NCBI GenBank assembly: GCA_035443185.1 | Contig: DAORRV010000003.1 | Location: forward strand, 31,290-95,289 | DNA length: 64,000 nucleotides | Reading direction: 5' to 3' | Origin: UBA2330 sp035443185 | Lineage (GTDB): Bacteria > Bacteroidota > Ignavibacteria > Tepidaquicellales > Tepidaquicellaceae | Shown: one piece after another, positions 36,009-44,808 of the stretch | Layout: every line of letters starts with the position of its first letter | Numbering within the stretch: the first letter of the stretch is position 1 | Notes under the pieces: generated by a model | The model's database searches: none | Seen by the model: the letters and a program-made list of their open reading frames with translations, nothing else | What the model was told of the DNA's origin: nothing | Made by a program: the position numbers and the translations under genes

Positions 36009-37382
36009 TTATAAAATTGGATTTACACCTTCAGGGATAAGTCCGTTTTTCCTGATGTGATCTGTAAATCTGAATAACAACAGATCATTATATTTTCTTG
36101 CAGTAATCTGAATTCCAAATGGAAGTCCGTCAGGCGAAACAAATACCGGACAACTAATAACAGGTAAATGGCTTAATGTCCACATCAAAGAAGGGTCAGG
36201 CTTTTCATTTTCATTTCTTAATGGTGCAGCCCCTGCCGAACTTAATGATATTACGATGTCAACATCTTTAAAATATTCTTCCATAGCAAAAGCTATTTTT
36301 TCCTGATCCTTTAAAGAAGTATGATATTGATCTACTGTGATTTTATTTCCCCGTTCAAAGATCTCGTTCATTACAGGAGATATAAATTCAGGTTTTTTAA
36401 ATTCTTCCTGAAAGTAATATGAAAGTGTTTTATCATATATCATTTGATGAACCTCATGAGACTGTTTTGTAATTTCAGGAAGTTTTGCTTCTTCTATTTC
36501 AATATCATCAGTTAATGAAATTTTATTAACCAGTTCTTCAATTGCCTTCTTTGCATATTCAGGTGCGAAATCCCAGGTATGTGTTTTCGCAAACGCAACT
36601 CTCCATTTTCTTTCTGACGGTTTGTTTTGTCTTTGCTCATCAGTTAATGCATTATGGCTAAAAGGATAATTTGAACCGTGAACTCTTACGACATGAAATA
36701 CAGTTTCAAGATCTTCATACCTTGATGTAAAAAATCCTACCGTATCAAGACTGTCAGTTGTCTTAAGCATACCAGTTCTGGGAATAAGTCCGAAAGAAGG
36801 TTTGCATCCATATACTCCACAAAAACTAGCTGGGCGTACTATTGAGCCGGCTGTCTGAGTCCCAATCGCTGCCGGAACCATACCAAGTGCAACTGCTACT
36901 GCAGATCCGCTTGATGAAGTTCCTGGAGTTCTTGTAATATCATGTGGATTGAGACAGTTTCCAATTTCATGAACTGCAAATTCTGCTGTATCAGTTTTTC
37001 CTGGAATTATCGATCCCTGTTGTTTCAGATAAAATATAATTCTCGAATCATTTCCTGATGTAAAATTTTGCCATAAGGGACTTCCCATTTGCGTAGGAAA
37101 ATCATATGTATTAAATATATCTTTTATTCCAACAGGAATTCCTTCAAGTTTTCTTATATTACATCCGGTATTTAATCTCTCAGTAATTTTTTCTGCCTGA
37201 TCAAATAGAATTTTTTTATCATATATTATCCAGACTTTATATTTTTCATTATATTCCTCTATCCTCTTTATACATGCTTCTGCAATTTCCAATGGAGTGA
37301 TAAGATTATTCCGTAAAGATTCAGTAATTTCAGAAATGCTCTTTTGAAGAAAAATATTCTTTTCTATGACTGATGTTTCCAT
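36009..37382 (-). CDS. Amidase-signature family hydrolase
   Basis: A 457-residue enzyme with the complete amidase signature. Lysine K87 lies in GIPVGIKDIF, the serine-rich GTSSSGSAVAVALG follows at 154-167, and the nucleophile is expected at S180 in GTQTAGSIVRPAS, completing a Ser-cisSer-Lys triad. The family hydrolyses amides and includes GatA, which releases ammonia from glutamine. The gene starts 1 base after the sugar amidotransferase gene, a position where other loci have HisH/HisF-like partners. I infer it may supply ammonia or act on a sugar amide. No signal peptide. Confidence 0.9.
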   Translation of the reverse strand: METSVIEKNIFLQKSISEITESLRNNLITPLEIAEACIKRIEEYNEKYKVWIIYDKKILFDQAEKITERLNTGCNIRKLEGIPVGIKDIFNTYDFPTQMGSPLWQNFTSGNDSRIIFYLKQQGSIIPGKTDTAEFAVHEIGNCLNPHDITRTPGTSSSGSAVAVALGMVPAAIGTQTAGSIVRPASFCGVYGCKPSFGLIPRTGMLKTTDSLDTVGFFTSRYEDLETVFHVVRVHGSNYPFSHNALTDEQRQNKPSERKWRVAFAKTHTWDFAPEYAKKAIEELVNKISLTDDIEIEEAKLPEITKQSHEVHQMIYDKTLSYYFQEEFKKPEFISPVMNEIFERGNKITVDQYHTSLKDQEKIAFAMEEYFKDVDIVISLSSAGAAPLRNENEKPDPSLMWTLSHLPVISCPVFVSPDGLPFGIQITARKYNDLLLFRFTDHIRKNGLIPEGVNPIL

Positions 37383-37383
37383 A

Positions 37384-38583
37384 TTATTTATTTGCTCTCC
37401 TTAACTCTTCCTCTTCTATTAATTGCTGAGCAAGAGGCAATATCCTTTCTTTATTCTTTCGTGTCTTTTGAATTACCGGAAGTTCGATATTTTTAATTTC
37501 ATCTAATCTCTTTTCTTTCATCAATTTATAAAATTCTTCTTTACTCATTCCGGTTATTTTCAGATAATATTCCAGTGATTCCGGTATTTCCATATCGTAT
37601 TTATTTGCAAGCTCAAACCCTTCTTCACGTGATAGCAGACCGTTCCTTACATCTACACTTGCCTGATAAGTAGATCTGCCATATCCTCTCTTAAGATAAT
37701 TTGTAAAGTCGTGCATTCCGGGCATTATACATTCAGCACTTTTATAACCTTTGTATGTCCCTTCAATCTCAGTCTCTTTCCAGCCATAAGTATCTCTTAC
37801 AAATTCCATTTGTCTTTCATCATCCCAAAAAATATAATCTCCTAGGTGCATCAGTCTAACTCCTGATTCTTCCAGCTCTTGCACCGAAGGGTAAAAAAAT
37901 GGTTTCATATCTTTCATTGAAATATAATCACACACCATATCCTGAGGATCTCTCTTTCTCGATACTTTCATAAAATAATCTACATTGAATTCCATCAAAG
38001 GATTTTTGTATGAAGATCTTCCTGAAGATTCAGCTATAGACTCTCCAAATATCAGTAGAGGTATATTAAATCTTACAGCAGCTTGCAATGGAAATGCAGG
38101 CACTCCAGCGTGACAATGCCAGCACGTATCACCAATGGCTTCCAGTGACTTCTTCGCTAATCTGTTTACAAGATCACGGTTTGGTGTGAACATTATATGA
38201 TCTACATTAAATTTCTCAAGTGAATTCAAAAGATTATACCATCCGGTTTCACTAAACCAATTATGTGAGAAAGTAACTGCAAGAGGTTTCATTTTGTAAA
38301 TTTTCGTTAATACGTGCAACTGAAATGTACTGTCCTTTCCACCACTTATAGGCACTATACAGTCATAATTATTTCCAGACAAATCTTTTGCTTTATCAAG
38401 TATTTCACGAAGCTGCTTTTCCTTTTCTACCCAGTCAATATGGATCTTTTGTTCTGAAGACTGACATGCCTGACAAATTCCCATTTCATCAAACTTGACA
38501 CCTTCCTGAGTCTGAGGTATGCAGCATCTTATACAATACTGCACTCCCGTCATTCTGGGCTCGTTTAATTTTATTTCACTCAT
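37384..38583 (-). CDS. N-acetyl sugar amidotransferase (WbpG/PseA family)
   Basis: A 399-residue ATP-pyrophosphatase of the WbpG/PseA family. An N-terminal zinc-ribbon-like cluster (C17, C20, C37, C40 in YCIRCCIPQ and GICQACQ) precedes the PPi loop VPISGGKDSTFQLH (SGGKDST at 80-86); CWHCHAG and GESIAESSGRSSY are further family motifs. The family turns an acetamido group of a nucleotide sugar or nonulosonate precursor into an acetamidino group. It overlaps the GNAT gene by 4 bases and is followed by an amidase. No HisH or HisF homologue is in the window. Confidence 0.9.
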   Translation of the reverse strand: MSEIKLNEPRMTGVQYCIRCCIPQTQEGVKFDEMGICQACQSSEQKIHIDWVEKEKQLREILDKAKDLSGNNYDCIVPISGGKDSTFQLHVLTKIYKMKPLAVTFSHNWFSETGWYNLLNSLEKFNVDHIMFTPNRDLVNRLAKKSLEAIGDTCWHCHAGVPAFPLQAAVRFNIPLLIFGESIAESSGRSSYKNPLMEFNVDYFMKVSRKRDPQDMVCDYISMKDMKPFFYPSVQELEESGVRLMHLGDYIFWDDERQMEFVRDTYGWKETEIEGTYKGYKSAECIMPGMHDFTNYLKRGYGRSTYQASVDVRNGLLSREEGFELANKYDMEIPESLEYYLKITGMSKEEFYKLMKEKRLDEIKNIELPVIQKTRKNKERILPLAQQLIEEEELRRANK

Positions 38584-39146
38584 TTGTTTTTTATATGCTT
38601 TTTAACTTTTTCAAATTCCCTTTTTAAAATTGAATATACTGCAGCATCAAGATACTCTCCTTGCTTATATAAAACCTGACGCAAAATTCCTTCTTTTTTC
38701 ATTCCTGATCTTTCACAAACTTTTATCATGCCTTTGTTTGCAATTGTTTGTCCTGAAGAAATTCTGTTCAAATTCAATGTATCAAAACCGTATTTTATTA
38801 ACAGCTCATATACTTCACTCGCTATTCCCTTTCCCCAGTATTTTTTATCTCCTATCAAAATTGCAAGTTCCGCGCTTCTGTTTATTCTGTCAATTTTTTG
38901 TATTGCTGCATTTCCAATATGAAGATCATTTTTTTTCCACCTGATCGCAAATGCAGTTTCATCTTTGCTTTTTTCAAGATGTTCTATATATGATAATGTC
39001 TTTGATCTCGTATTTGGAAATCGGGCATGAGAATTATCCCTGCATACTTCTTCGTCATTAAGCCAGTTTATATACCTGTCTGAAATATCATTTTGAGATA
39101 ACTGTGACAAATATATTTTATTTCCTATTAAAAATGGATTGATCAT
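38580..39146 (-). CDS. GNAT N-acetyltransferase (RimJ/PseH-like)
   Basis: A GNAT acetyltransferase of about 188 residues if started at the ATG at 39146. An open frame continues upstream to 39209, but that would overlap the preceding gene by 52 bases and add 21 residues not expected for the family. MINPFLIGNKIYLSQLSQNDI is a typical GNAT start. IGDKKYWGKGIASEVYELL is the acetyl-CoA-binding loop and NLNRISSGQTIANKGMIKVCE the next conserved strand. In nonulosonate loci, PseH-like enzymes acetylate an amino sugar nucleotide made by a DegT aminotransferase; one lies two genes upstream. Confidence 0.85.
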   Translation of the reverse strand: MINPFLIGNKIYLSQLSQNDISDRYINWLNDEEVCRDNSHARFPNTRSKTLSYIEHLEKSKDETAFAIRWKKNDLHIGNAAIQKIDRINRSAELAILIGDKKYWGKGIASEVYELLIKYGFDTLNLNRISSGQTIANKGMIKVCERSGMKKEGILRQVLYKQGEYLDAAVYSILKREFEKVKKHIKNK

Positions 39147-39157
39147 TTTAATAATTT

Positions 39158-40219
39158 TTAACTTACTTTTTCTTTCACTTTCAGTTCCTCTGATATTACT
39201 CTGATACAATTTTTAATTCCACCTTCAAATATATTATCAGATATATACGTTTCTTTTTTTTCATCCAAAAGATTAAATAAACTTTCCGAATTTGCATCTG
39301 AGGATTCTATGCCGGCATTTTCAAAAGCTTTCATAAGCGAGTCATTAATAGGAAATAATTTCAAACTCACTGCTCTTTTACCCATCGACCTCGCTTCAAA
39401 TAATGCAATTGAATTATAACCAATTATCAGATCGGCTTGCTCTATTAGCTCATGTACAGCTTCATTGTTTACATGTATCATCGTAACTTTTTTTATTTCT
39501 TTTTCTTCCAATATCTTTGACAGATCCTCTGACATTTTTTCTGATGGGTGAAGTTTTATCTTTAAATTTATTTTAAGATCTGATTTCTCCGAATATTCAG
39601 AAACAGCATTTATTAATTTTCTGAACGGGTGAATTTCATAATTATGTATTCCTATAATGTCCAATGGCTGAGAAAGAAAAAGAATATTAAAATCATTTTT
39701 AATTTCCTTCTCAATTAAATCTCTCTTACTTTTAAATATCTTATCAAGATAAGGATGTCCTGTCACTCTGATATTTCTTTCAGGAAAATATTCATCTGTC
39801 ATTTCCTTTTTTGTAAGTTCATCCATTACGCAAACTATATCTTTTAATTCTGGAATATTGTGATCAGCATAGAGCCATCTTCTCCTGTAGTCTTTCCAGA
39901 AATCAAGAATCACAACACTTGGAATACTGTCTCTGTAAGCAATATTTCGAAAAAGCTGTTCTGTATTGCCTCTTCCGGTAGATGTTAAGATCATATCAGG
40001 TGAAACAGTATTTACAATTTCTTCTGCAGTCTCAATGTTAATCATGTCACTAATGATCTTAAAATTCAAACCTGCATTTTCCGAAATTACTTTACTTAAA
40101 TTTCCACAGTAAACATTCAAATTATATTCCGGATCTGCATCTAGCTTCTTAGCAACTTCAGAAACTACCAAGCCGCCTCCCGGATCTACAAATATTATCA
40201 GAATATTCTTTTTTGACAT
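39158..40219 (-). CDS. GT-B fold protein, CDP-glycerophosphotransferase/epimerase-like
   Basis: A 353-residue protein with a GT-B layout. Its N-terminus NILIIFVDPGGGLVVSEVA is a glycine-rich first strand, and VTGHPYLDKIF, IKLHPSEKM (residues 221-229) and GYNSIALFEARSMGK occupy the places of donor-site motifs in the CDP-glycerophosphotransferase and UDP-GlcNAc epimerase superfamily. In related loci a sugar-nucleotide hydrolase (PseG or NeuC type) is found near this place, but the signature motifs of those enzymes are not seen. It abuts the DegT gene with no gap. The reaction is not known. Confidence 0.6.
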   Translation of the reverse strand: MSKKNILIIFVDPGGGLVVSEVAKKLDADPEYNLNVYCGNLSKVISENAGLNFKIISDMINIETAEEIVNTVSPDMILTSTGRGNTEQLFRNIAYRDSIPSVVILDFWKDYRRRWLYADHNIPELKDIVCVMDELTKKEMTDEYFPERNIRVTGHPYLDKIFKSKRDLIEKEIKNDFNILFLSQPLDIIGIHNYEIHPFRKLINAVSEYSEKSDLKINLKIKLHPSEKMSEDLSKILEEKEIKKVTMIHVNNEAVHELIEQADLIIGYNSIALFEARSMGKRAVSLKLFPINDSLMKAFENAGIESSDANSESLFNLLDEKKETYISDNIFEGGIKNCIRVISEELKVKEKVS

Positions 40220-41539
40220 TTAAACTTTGACGGAATTTTTAGATTCGTATTCTTTTAATTCATTTACATTCTCATAAACTTTTTGATATGCATTCACTAC
40301 ATCTTCAAGATCGGCTTTTGAAAAACTTGGTCTCATGAATTCGTGAGTAAAGACTTCATCGTAAAACATTCTTTCAGTAACTGGACAAATTCCTTTTTCA
40401 TATGAAACATTACCTTCATATCTGGGACAATTAAAAGAGCACTGATTCAGTCTCTGCTGATATAATGGTTGCAAATACAACGGTGCTGCAAACCCGCAAC
40501 CGATGATTGGTGAATTTTCTCTGAGCACCATAGTTGGAAGTTCTGCTCTCAATGCATCTACAAAAGTATTCCTGTGTATTCCAATAATCTCTTTATTGAA
40601 TTTAAATGTTTGTAAATAATATACATGCTTGCATCCTTCCTTTACTAATGGCGGTGTAATACCGGGAAGCTTACCGATAATACCTGACAGATAATCCGCG
40701 TACTCAATTCTTTTTTCAATCAGACCTGGAAGTTTTTTCAACTGCTCTGTTCCGACTGCTGCTTCCATTTCTGTCATTCTGTAATTGAATCCGAAAATAT
40801 TTTTTATATCTTTTGTCTTCTTTCCTGCGACTACTGCTTCACCGTGATTTCTGATCAACTGAATCTTCTCGGCAATTACCGGATCATTTGTGACTATCAT
40901 TCCGCCTTCACCTGTGTGAATGTGCTTATGATAATTCAGGCTGAATACTCCGACATCACCAATAGTACCAACCAATTTTCCTTTGTAAGTTGACATAGGC
41001 GACTGAGCGCAGTCTTCTATTACTTTCAGATTATGTTTTTTTGCGATTGCCATTATCTCATCCATGTCTGAAGGATGTCCTAAGATATGAACAAGTAATA
41101 TAGCTTTAGTCCTTGGAGTAATATTTGCTTCAATGCTTTTCGGATCTAAACAAAATGTGTCTTCATCAATATCAGCAAATATAGGTACAGCGCCATAGAT
41201 CAAAGGTGCAATTGCTCCGGCTGTCATTGTATATGGCGAGACTATCACTTCATCTCCCGGACCAATATCACATGCACCCATGCATGCATACAGTCCCGAA
41301 GTATTTGAATTCACTGCCATACAGTAGTCAACACCGAATGCATCTGCCCAGTTTTTTTCAAATACCTTTACCATTGGTCCACCGTAAAAATCCGGATTCC
41401 ATGTACCAACATACTGAGAAAGATTTCCTGAATCTAATACTTTCATTACAGCCTTTTTTTCTTCTTCCCCTATTGTATTACTCTGAGGAAATATTTTAGT
41501 CCGGACTGGAGTGCCTCCGGTTAATGCTAATTTTGTCAT
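40220..41539 (-). CDS. DegT/DnrJ/EryC1/StrS sugar aminotransferase (long form)
   Basis: A 439-residue PLP aminotransferase, about 60 residues longer than the two at 17945 and 20097. PLP lysine K205 lies in FSLNYHKHIHTGEGGM, with VIEDCAQSPMSTYKG and AVNSNTSGLYACMGA as the other cofactor motifs. The extra length includes a C-terminal cysteine-containing stretch (NQCSFNCPRYEGNVSYEKG). That region recalls a subgroup of aminotransferase-like proteins in polysaccharide loci. It overlaps the Gfo/Idh gene by 4 bases, so the oxidation and transamination steps are probably consecutive. Confidence 0.88.
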   Translation of the reverse strand: MTKLALTGGTPVRTKIFPQSNTIGEEEKKAVMKVLDSGNLSQYVGTWNPDFYGGPMVKVFEKNWADAFGVDYCMAVNSNTSGLYACMGACDIGPGDEVIVSPYTMTAGAIAPLIYGAVPIFADIDEDTFCLDPKSIEANITPRTKAILLVHILGHPSDMDEIMAIAKKHNLKVIEDCAQSPMSTYKGKLVGTIGDVGVFSLNYHKHIHTGEGGMIVTNDPVIAEKIQLIRNHGEAVVAGKKTKDIKNIFGFNYRMTEMEAAVGTEQLKKLPGLIEKRIEYADYLSGIIGKLPGITPPLVKEGCKHVYYLQTFKFNKEIIGIHRNTFVDALRAELPTMVLRENSPIIGCGFAAPLYLQPLYQQRLNQCSFNCPRYEGNVSYEKGICPVTERMFYDEVFTHEFMRPSFSKADLEDVVNAYQKVYENVNELKEYESKNSVKV

Positions 41540-42522
41540 ATTCTATTTTCTCTGATTTTATTTATTAAATCAAAAATTTTTATTGAGTTTTCTGCAGGTG
41601 AATGTAATTCTTGTTTATTATTAATTACGTCAAATATATTTTCATATGCGTTTGGTAATGCATATTCAAACTTTACCGGCACTGAACTTTCTAAATTTAA
41701 TGAAGTGTATCCTTTAAATACCGGATTTGATATTACTTCATATCTTTCAATCTCATTCTTAAAATTAAACTTTATCCTTCCTGCTGTACCGACTATATCT
41801 ATTTCAGCGAAGGATAATTTACCTGTATCAAGTCCGATAAAAATCAATTCAGGTCCTTCATTATATTTTAAAATAAAACTCACAGATTTATCAGAATCAG
41901 TAATTCCCTTCTTTGATGAAAAGCTGAGCACTTCATCCGGAATTCCGAAATACCATAAAGCCAGATCAATATAATGAGAAGCATTGTGTACAAGACCTCT
42001 TGAATAATAAAAAGTTACCGATTCTATTCTGCCGGTATTTTGTTTATCAATATCTTTATTAATTTCTATAAATTCATTTAAAAACCTTCTCGTATAATTT
42101 ACCTGAAGAGGAATCCCTGCTTCACTATACTTTTCGCAAATAGATTCTATTTCATCAAGATTCAAAGCTAGAGGTTTTTCACAGAATACAAATTTTGGTT
42201 TGTAGTCTTTTATATATAAAATGTCATTTAGAATTTTGTAATGTGATTCGTCATTTGTAACAATTGAAATTATATCCGGCATTTGTTCACTCAACATATT
42301 TATATAATTTTCATAACATGAAATATTTGAATGACTGCTTATTAAATCAAGTGTTTCCTGATTTTTTTCAGCTACAGAAATAAATTCAAACTTATCTGAA
42401 TTTTTCAATGCTCTGAAATGTGTCAATGCACCTTCCCTGTCGTCTGACCAGTCCGCATCAAACCTGTATCCAATATCTCCACAGCCAATTATTGCAGCTG
42501 AATATTTATTTACTTTACTCAA
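41536..42522 (-). CDS. Gfo/Idh/MocA family oxidoreductase
   Basis: A 328-residue NAD(P)-dependent oxidoreductase. IIGCGDIGYRFD is the dinucleotide loop, and FVFCEKPLALNL gives the EKP motif at residues 115-117. LVHNASHYIDLALWYFG supplies the conserved histidine. It overlaps the cytidylyltransferase gene upstream and the aminotransferase downstream by 4 bases each. Oxidation of a sugar hydroxyl before transamination is the expected role; the specific sugar is unknown. Confidence 0.86.
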   Translation of the reverse strand: MSKVNKYSAAIIGCGDIGYRFDADWSDDREGALTHFRALKNSDKFEFISVAEKNQETLDLISSHSNISCYENYINMLSEQMPDIISIVTNDESHYKILNDILYIKDYKPKFVFCEKPLALNLDEIESICEKYSEAGIPLQVNYTRRFLNEFIEINKDIDKQNTGRIESVTFYYSRGLVHNASHYIDLALWYFGIPDEVLSFSSKKGITDSDKSVSFILKYNEGPELIFIGLDTGKLSFAEIDIVGTAGRIKFNFKNEIERYEVISNPVFKGYTSLNLESSVPVKFEYALPNAYENIFDVINNKQELHSPAENSIKIFDLINKIRENRI

Positions 42523-43298
42523 AGATTCGAAACTGTCTTTTGTATGACTTCAGAATTTATTTTTAACAACTCCTTATTTTCATCTAAAAAATTTAAAATA
42601 TCCTCAAGCCCAAATTCTTTATTTATCTTATTTAACTCAGTATAAATTTTTTCTATGAACTGAAAATCTTCTTTCGTATCAAGAGCTAATCTTACACTAT
42701 AATTCCTTTTCCATTTATCCGGAGTCTTTATATTAAAAAGTTTATATTTATTTTTACCAGTCCTGAAAAAATATAAAGATACATGTTCCCTGTCTTCGGG
42801 ATCATCTGTAATTTCACTGATATATTTTAGATCTTTAAAAGTGAAAACTCTGATGTCCATTCCGATCGGTATTTCACGGACTTCATTTTCCACATATCCG
42901 ATATTAGTTACATAATCATATTCAGGGTAATTTTCTATATATTCCTCAATCACGCTATCCATTACTTCCGGATCCATCAGCGGACAGTCACCGGTGATCT
43001 CGACGATAATATCACCTTTCAAAGTTTCCACTGCGCCGACAACTCTGCCTAGTACGTCATCCTCACTGCCTCTGAACACAGCAACATTTAATTCTTTTCC
43101 CAGCTCTTCGATTCTGTCATCTGCATCATTCGATGAAGTAGCGATCACAATTTCATTTATATACTTTGATCGTTTCAGTCTGTCGATAAGAATTTCCAAA
43201 ACCGGTTTACCGTTAATTTCCATCAGTACTTTCCCGGGCAGTCTGCTTGAGGTCATTCTTGCTTCAATCGATGCAACTATTTTTTTATCTTTTATCAA
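42519..43298 (-). CDS. SpsF-like cytidylyltransferase (copy 1)
   Basis: A 259-residue nucleotidyltransferase of the SpsF/CMP-nonulosonate synthetase superfamily. The signature is SIEARMTSSRLPGKVL near residues 10-25, followed by EIVIATSSNDADD, FRGSEDDVLGRV and IVEITGDCPLMDPEVMD, which contains the metal-binding aspartates. These enzymes activate an acidic sugar with CTP. A NeuB-like synthase gene lies 1.5 kb upstream in the same operon, suggesting that one of the two SpsF-like enzymes makes a CMP-nonulosonate. The 4-base overlap with the next gene suggests coupling. Confidence 0.87.
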   Translation of the reverse strand: MIKDKKIVASIEARMTSSRLPGKVLMEINGKPVLEILIDRLKRSKYINEIVIATSSNDADDRIEELGKELNVAVFRGSEDDVLGRVVGAVETLKGDIIVEITGDCPLMDPEVMDSVIEEYIENYPEYDYVTNIGYVENEVREIPIGMDIRVFTFKDLKYISEITDDPEDREHVSLYFFRTGKNKYKLFNIKTPDKWKRNYSVRLALDTKEDFQFIEKIYTELNKINKEFGLEDILNFLDENKELLKINSEVIQKTVSNL

Positions 43299-43300
43299 AT

Positions 43301-44728
43301 TTACTTTTTTAACAAAATAGTATTTTTCTTAAAATGCTTTGCATATCCTTCATTATACATAGTCTCAGCTTTTTCATAAATGTCATGCTGAAAAAAAGAT
43401 TCAGGAACATTCAAAATACTCTTAACATAAACTGTATCTGAATTGCTGTTGTAAATATGTTCATATCTTTCATTAACCTTTTTATCATACTCGGATGCTT
43501 TTCCTGAGAACATATCTGAATATGCAGTTTTAATATTATTGTCTTTTAAGCCAAATGTTAGTGCAAGCACTAATGCAATTCCGAAAGCTGCATTCGGAAT
43601 CCTTGCAGTAAATAAATTAAATTTATTTCTAAAGTAATAAAGGAATACGACAATGTTATAAAACCAGCAAATTAAAAATATCAGATAAATAAAATTTAAG
43701 ATCCGCCCGTAGGGTGCTTCCGCTATACTCCAAAATATTAGAAATGAATTTACCACCATCAATCCTGCAAACAGCACAAAAGCAATTAATGGATTTATTT
43801 TAAATACATCATTAAGTGAATTATCATTTATAAGTTTTTTAAAAACAGGCAGCAATAAAAATGTCACTAATAACAATGGCGTTATGAATGTCCATTTCAA
43901 TATTTCCAGCGAAGCAAATGAAAGTGCATTTGTAAATGAAAATAAAAAATCGTGATTACCCGGATACTGCAAAGCTCTCGAGACATTGCCTGGAGCGGAG
44001 CTGACAATCAATACTCCGATCAAACACAAGATCAGATATATTAATGTATAATAATTTACAGATCTGTTTTTGATAAAATTTATTACCAGCAACGCAGTCA
44101 ATAACATAAACATTGTCCCGCCGACAATTTCACACGATCCAATTAGTGCTCCTAAAATAATTACACATGGGATCATGTATAATAATTTTTTTGATTTGCT
44201 GATTGCATTTTGCTGATTTGAATAAACTATTAAAAATAAAAAGGAAAGAATAATTCCGACATTATAAAACAGAACAGAGATAAGCCAGTAAAAACCCTGA
44301 CCTATTGACGGCATTGAGTAAAGACAGACAAATACTATTGAAAGAGTTAATAATAATCTCTCGTTTAAATTAAGACTGTTTCTTGTAAATCTTGATATAA
44401 AGAAATGAATGGTTACAAAATAAAGTATCATCATAAAAAATGTAGCGAACTTGTAACCTGCAATTGAATTAAAACAAAGTGGATTTACTAAGATCAGTAA
44501 ATATCCAAAATACCTTCCACCCCAGAATTTATATAGTACTCTGAATGCTTTTGAAAATCCGAATGTGAATAACTCTCCGCTGTAGTAGAAATCCTCTGAT
44601 GTAGGCTGATTGTAATAGTTTAAAAGGAGAAAAGGAATTAATGACAATATTGCTATTATTCCAAATGTTATATAAATCTTAACAGGAAGACCATTTCCTT
44701 TTTCAATTATTTGATCTTTATTTGTCAA
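43301..44728 (-). CDS. Multi-pass membrane protein (DUF6056-like)
   Basis: A 475-residue integral membrane protein with about eleven hydrophobic segments, the first at residues 18-39 (IYITFGIIAILSLIPFLLL). The loop after it contains NQPTSEDFYYSG, an acidic motif in the position where GT-C glycosyltransferases carry catalytic aspartates or glutamates. It is the only polytopic protein in the window besides the Wzm permease. It could be a lipid-linked-sugar-dependent glycosyltransferase, or a polymerase, but no Wzy or Wzx signature is recognised. It ends 2 bases before the cytidylyltransferase gene. Confidence 0.7.
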   Translation of the reverse strand: MTNKDQIIEKGNGLPVKIYITFGIIAILSLIPFLLLNYYNQPTSEDFYYSGELFTFGFSKAFRVLYKFWGGRYFGYLLILVNPLCFNSIAGYKFATFFMMILYFVTIHFFISRFTRNSLNLNERLLLTLSIVFVCLYSMPSIGQGFYWLISVLFYNVGIILSFLFLIVYSNQQNAISKSKKLLYMIPCVIILGALIGSCEIVGGTMFMLLTALLVINFIKNRSVNYYTLIYLILCLIGVLIVSSAPGNVSRALQYPGNHDFLFSFTNALSFASLEILKWTFITPLLLVTFLLLPVFKKLINDNSLNDVFKINPLIAFVLFAGLMVVNSFLIFWSIAEAPYGRILNFIYLIFLICWFYNIVVFLYYFRNKFNLFTARIPNAAFGIALVLALTFGLKDNNIKTAYSDMFSGKASEYDKKVNERYEHIYNSNSDTVYVKSILNVPESFFQHDIYEKAETMYNEGYAKHFKKNTILLKK

Positions 44729-44808
44729 GATCTATAAGTCTGAAAATTCCAGTTAAATTTTAATCTAAGTAATCTTATATTTTTACCTTTCAGACGTTTC
44801 ATTTAACA

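Noticed and set aside
38630..38944. A 104-codon plus-strand open frame
   Set aside because: It is antisense to the GNAT gene and has the Phe/Leu-rich composition of a reverse-complement shadow.
39147..39209. Upstream extension of the GNAT gene
   Set aside because: The 21 extra codons overlap the preceding gene and lie before the typical GNAT start; the ATG at 39146 fits better.
39158..40219. PseG-type UDP-sugar hydrolase or NeuC epimerase
   Set aside because: The typical N-terminal signatures of those enzymes are absent; only a general GT-B fold can be supported.
42994..43320. A 108-codon plus-strand open frame
   Set aside because: It is antisense to the start of the first SpsF-like cytidylyltransferase gene; low-complexity Ser/Ile/Phe composition.
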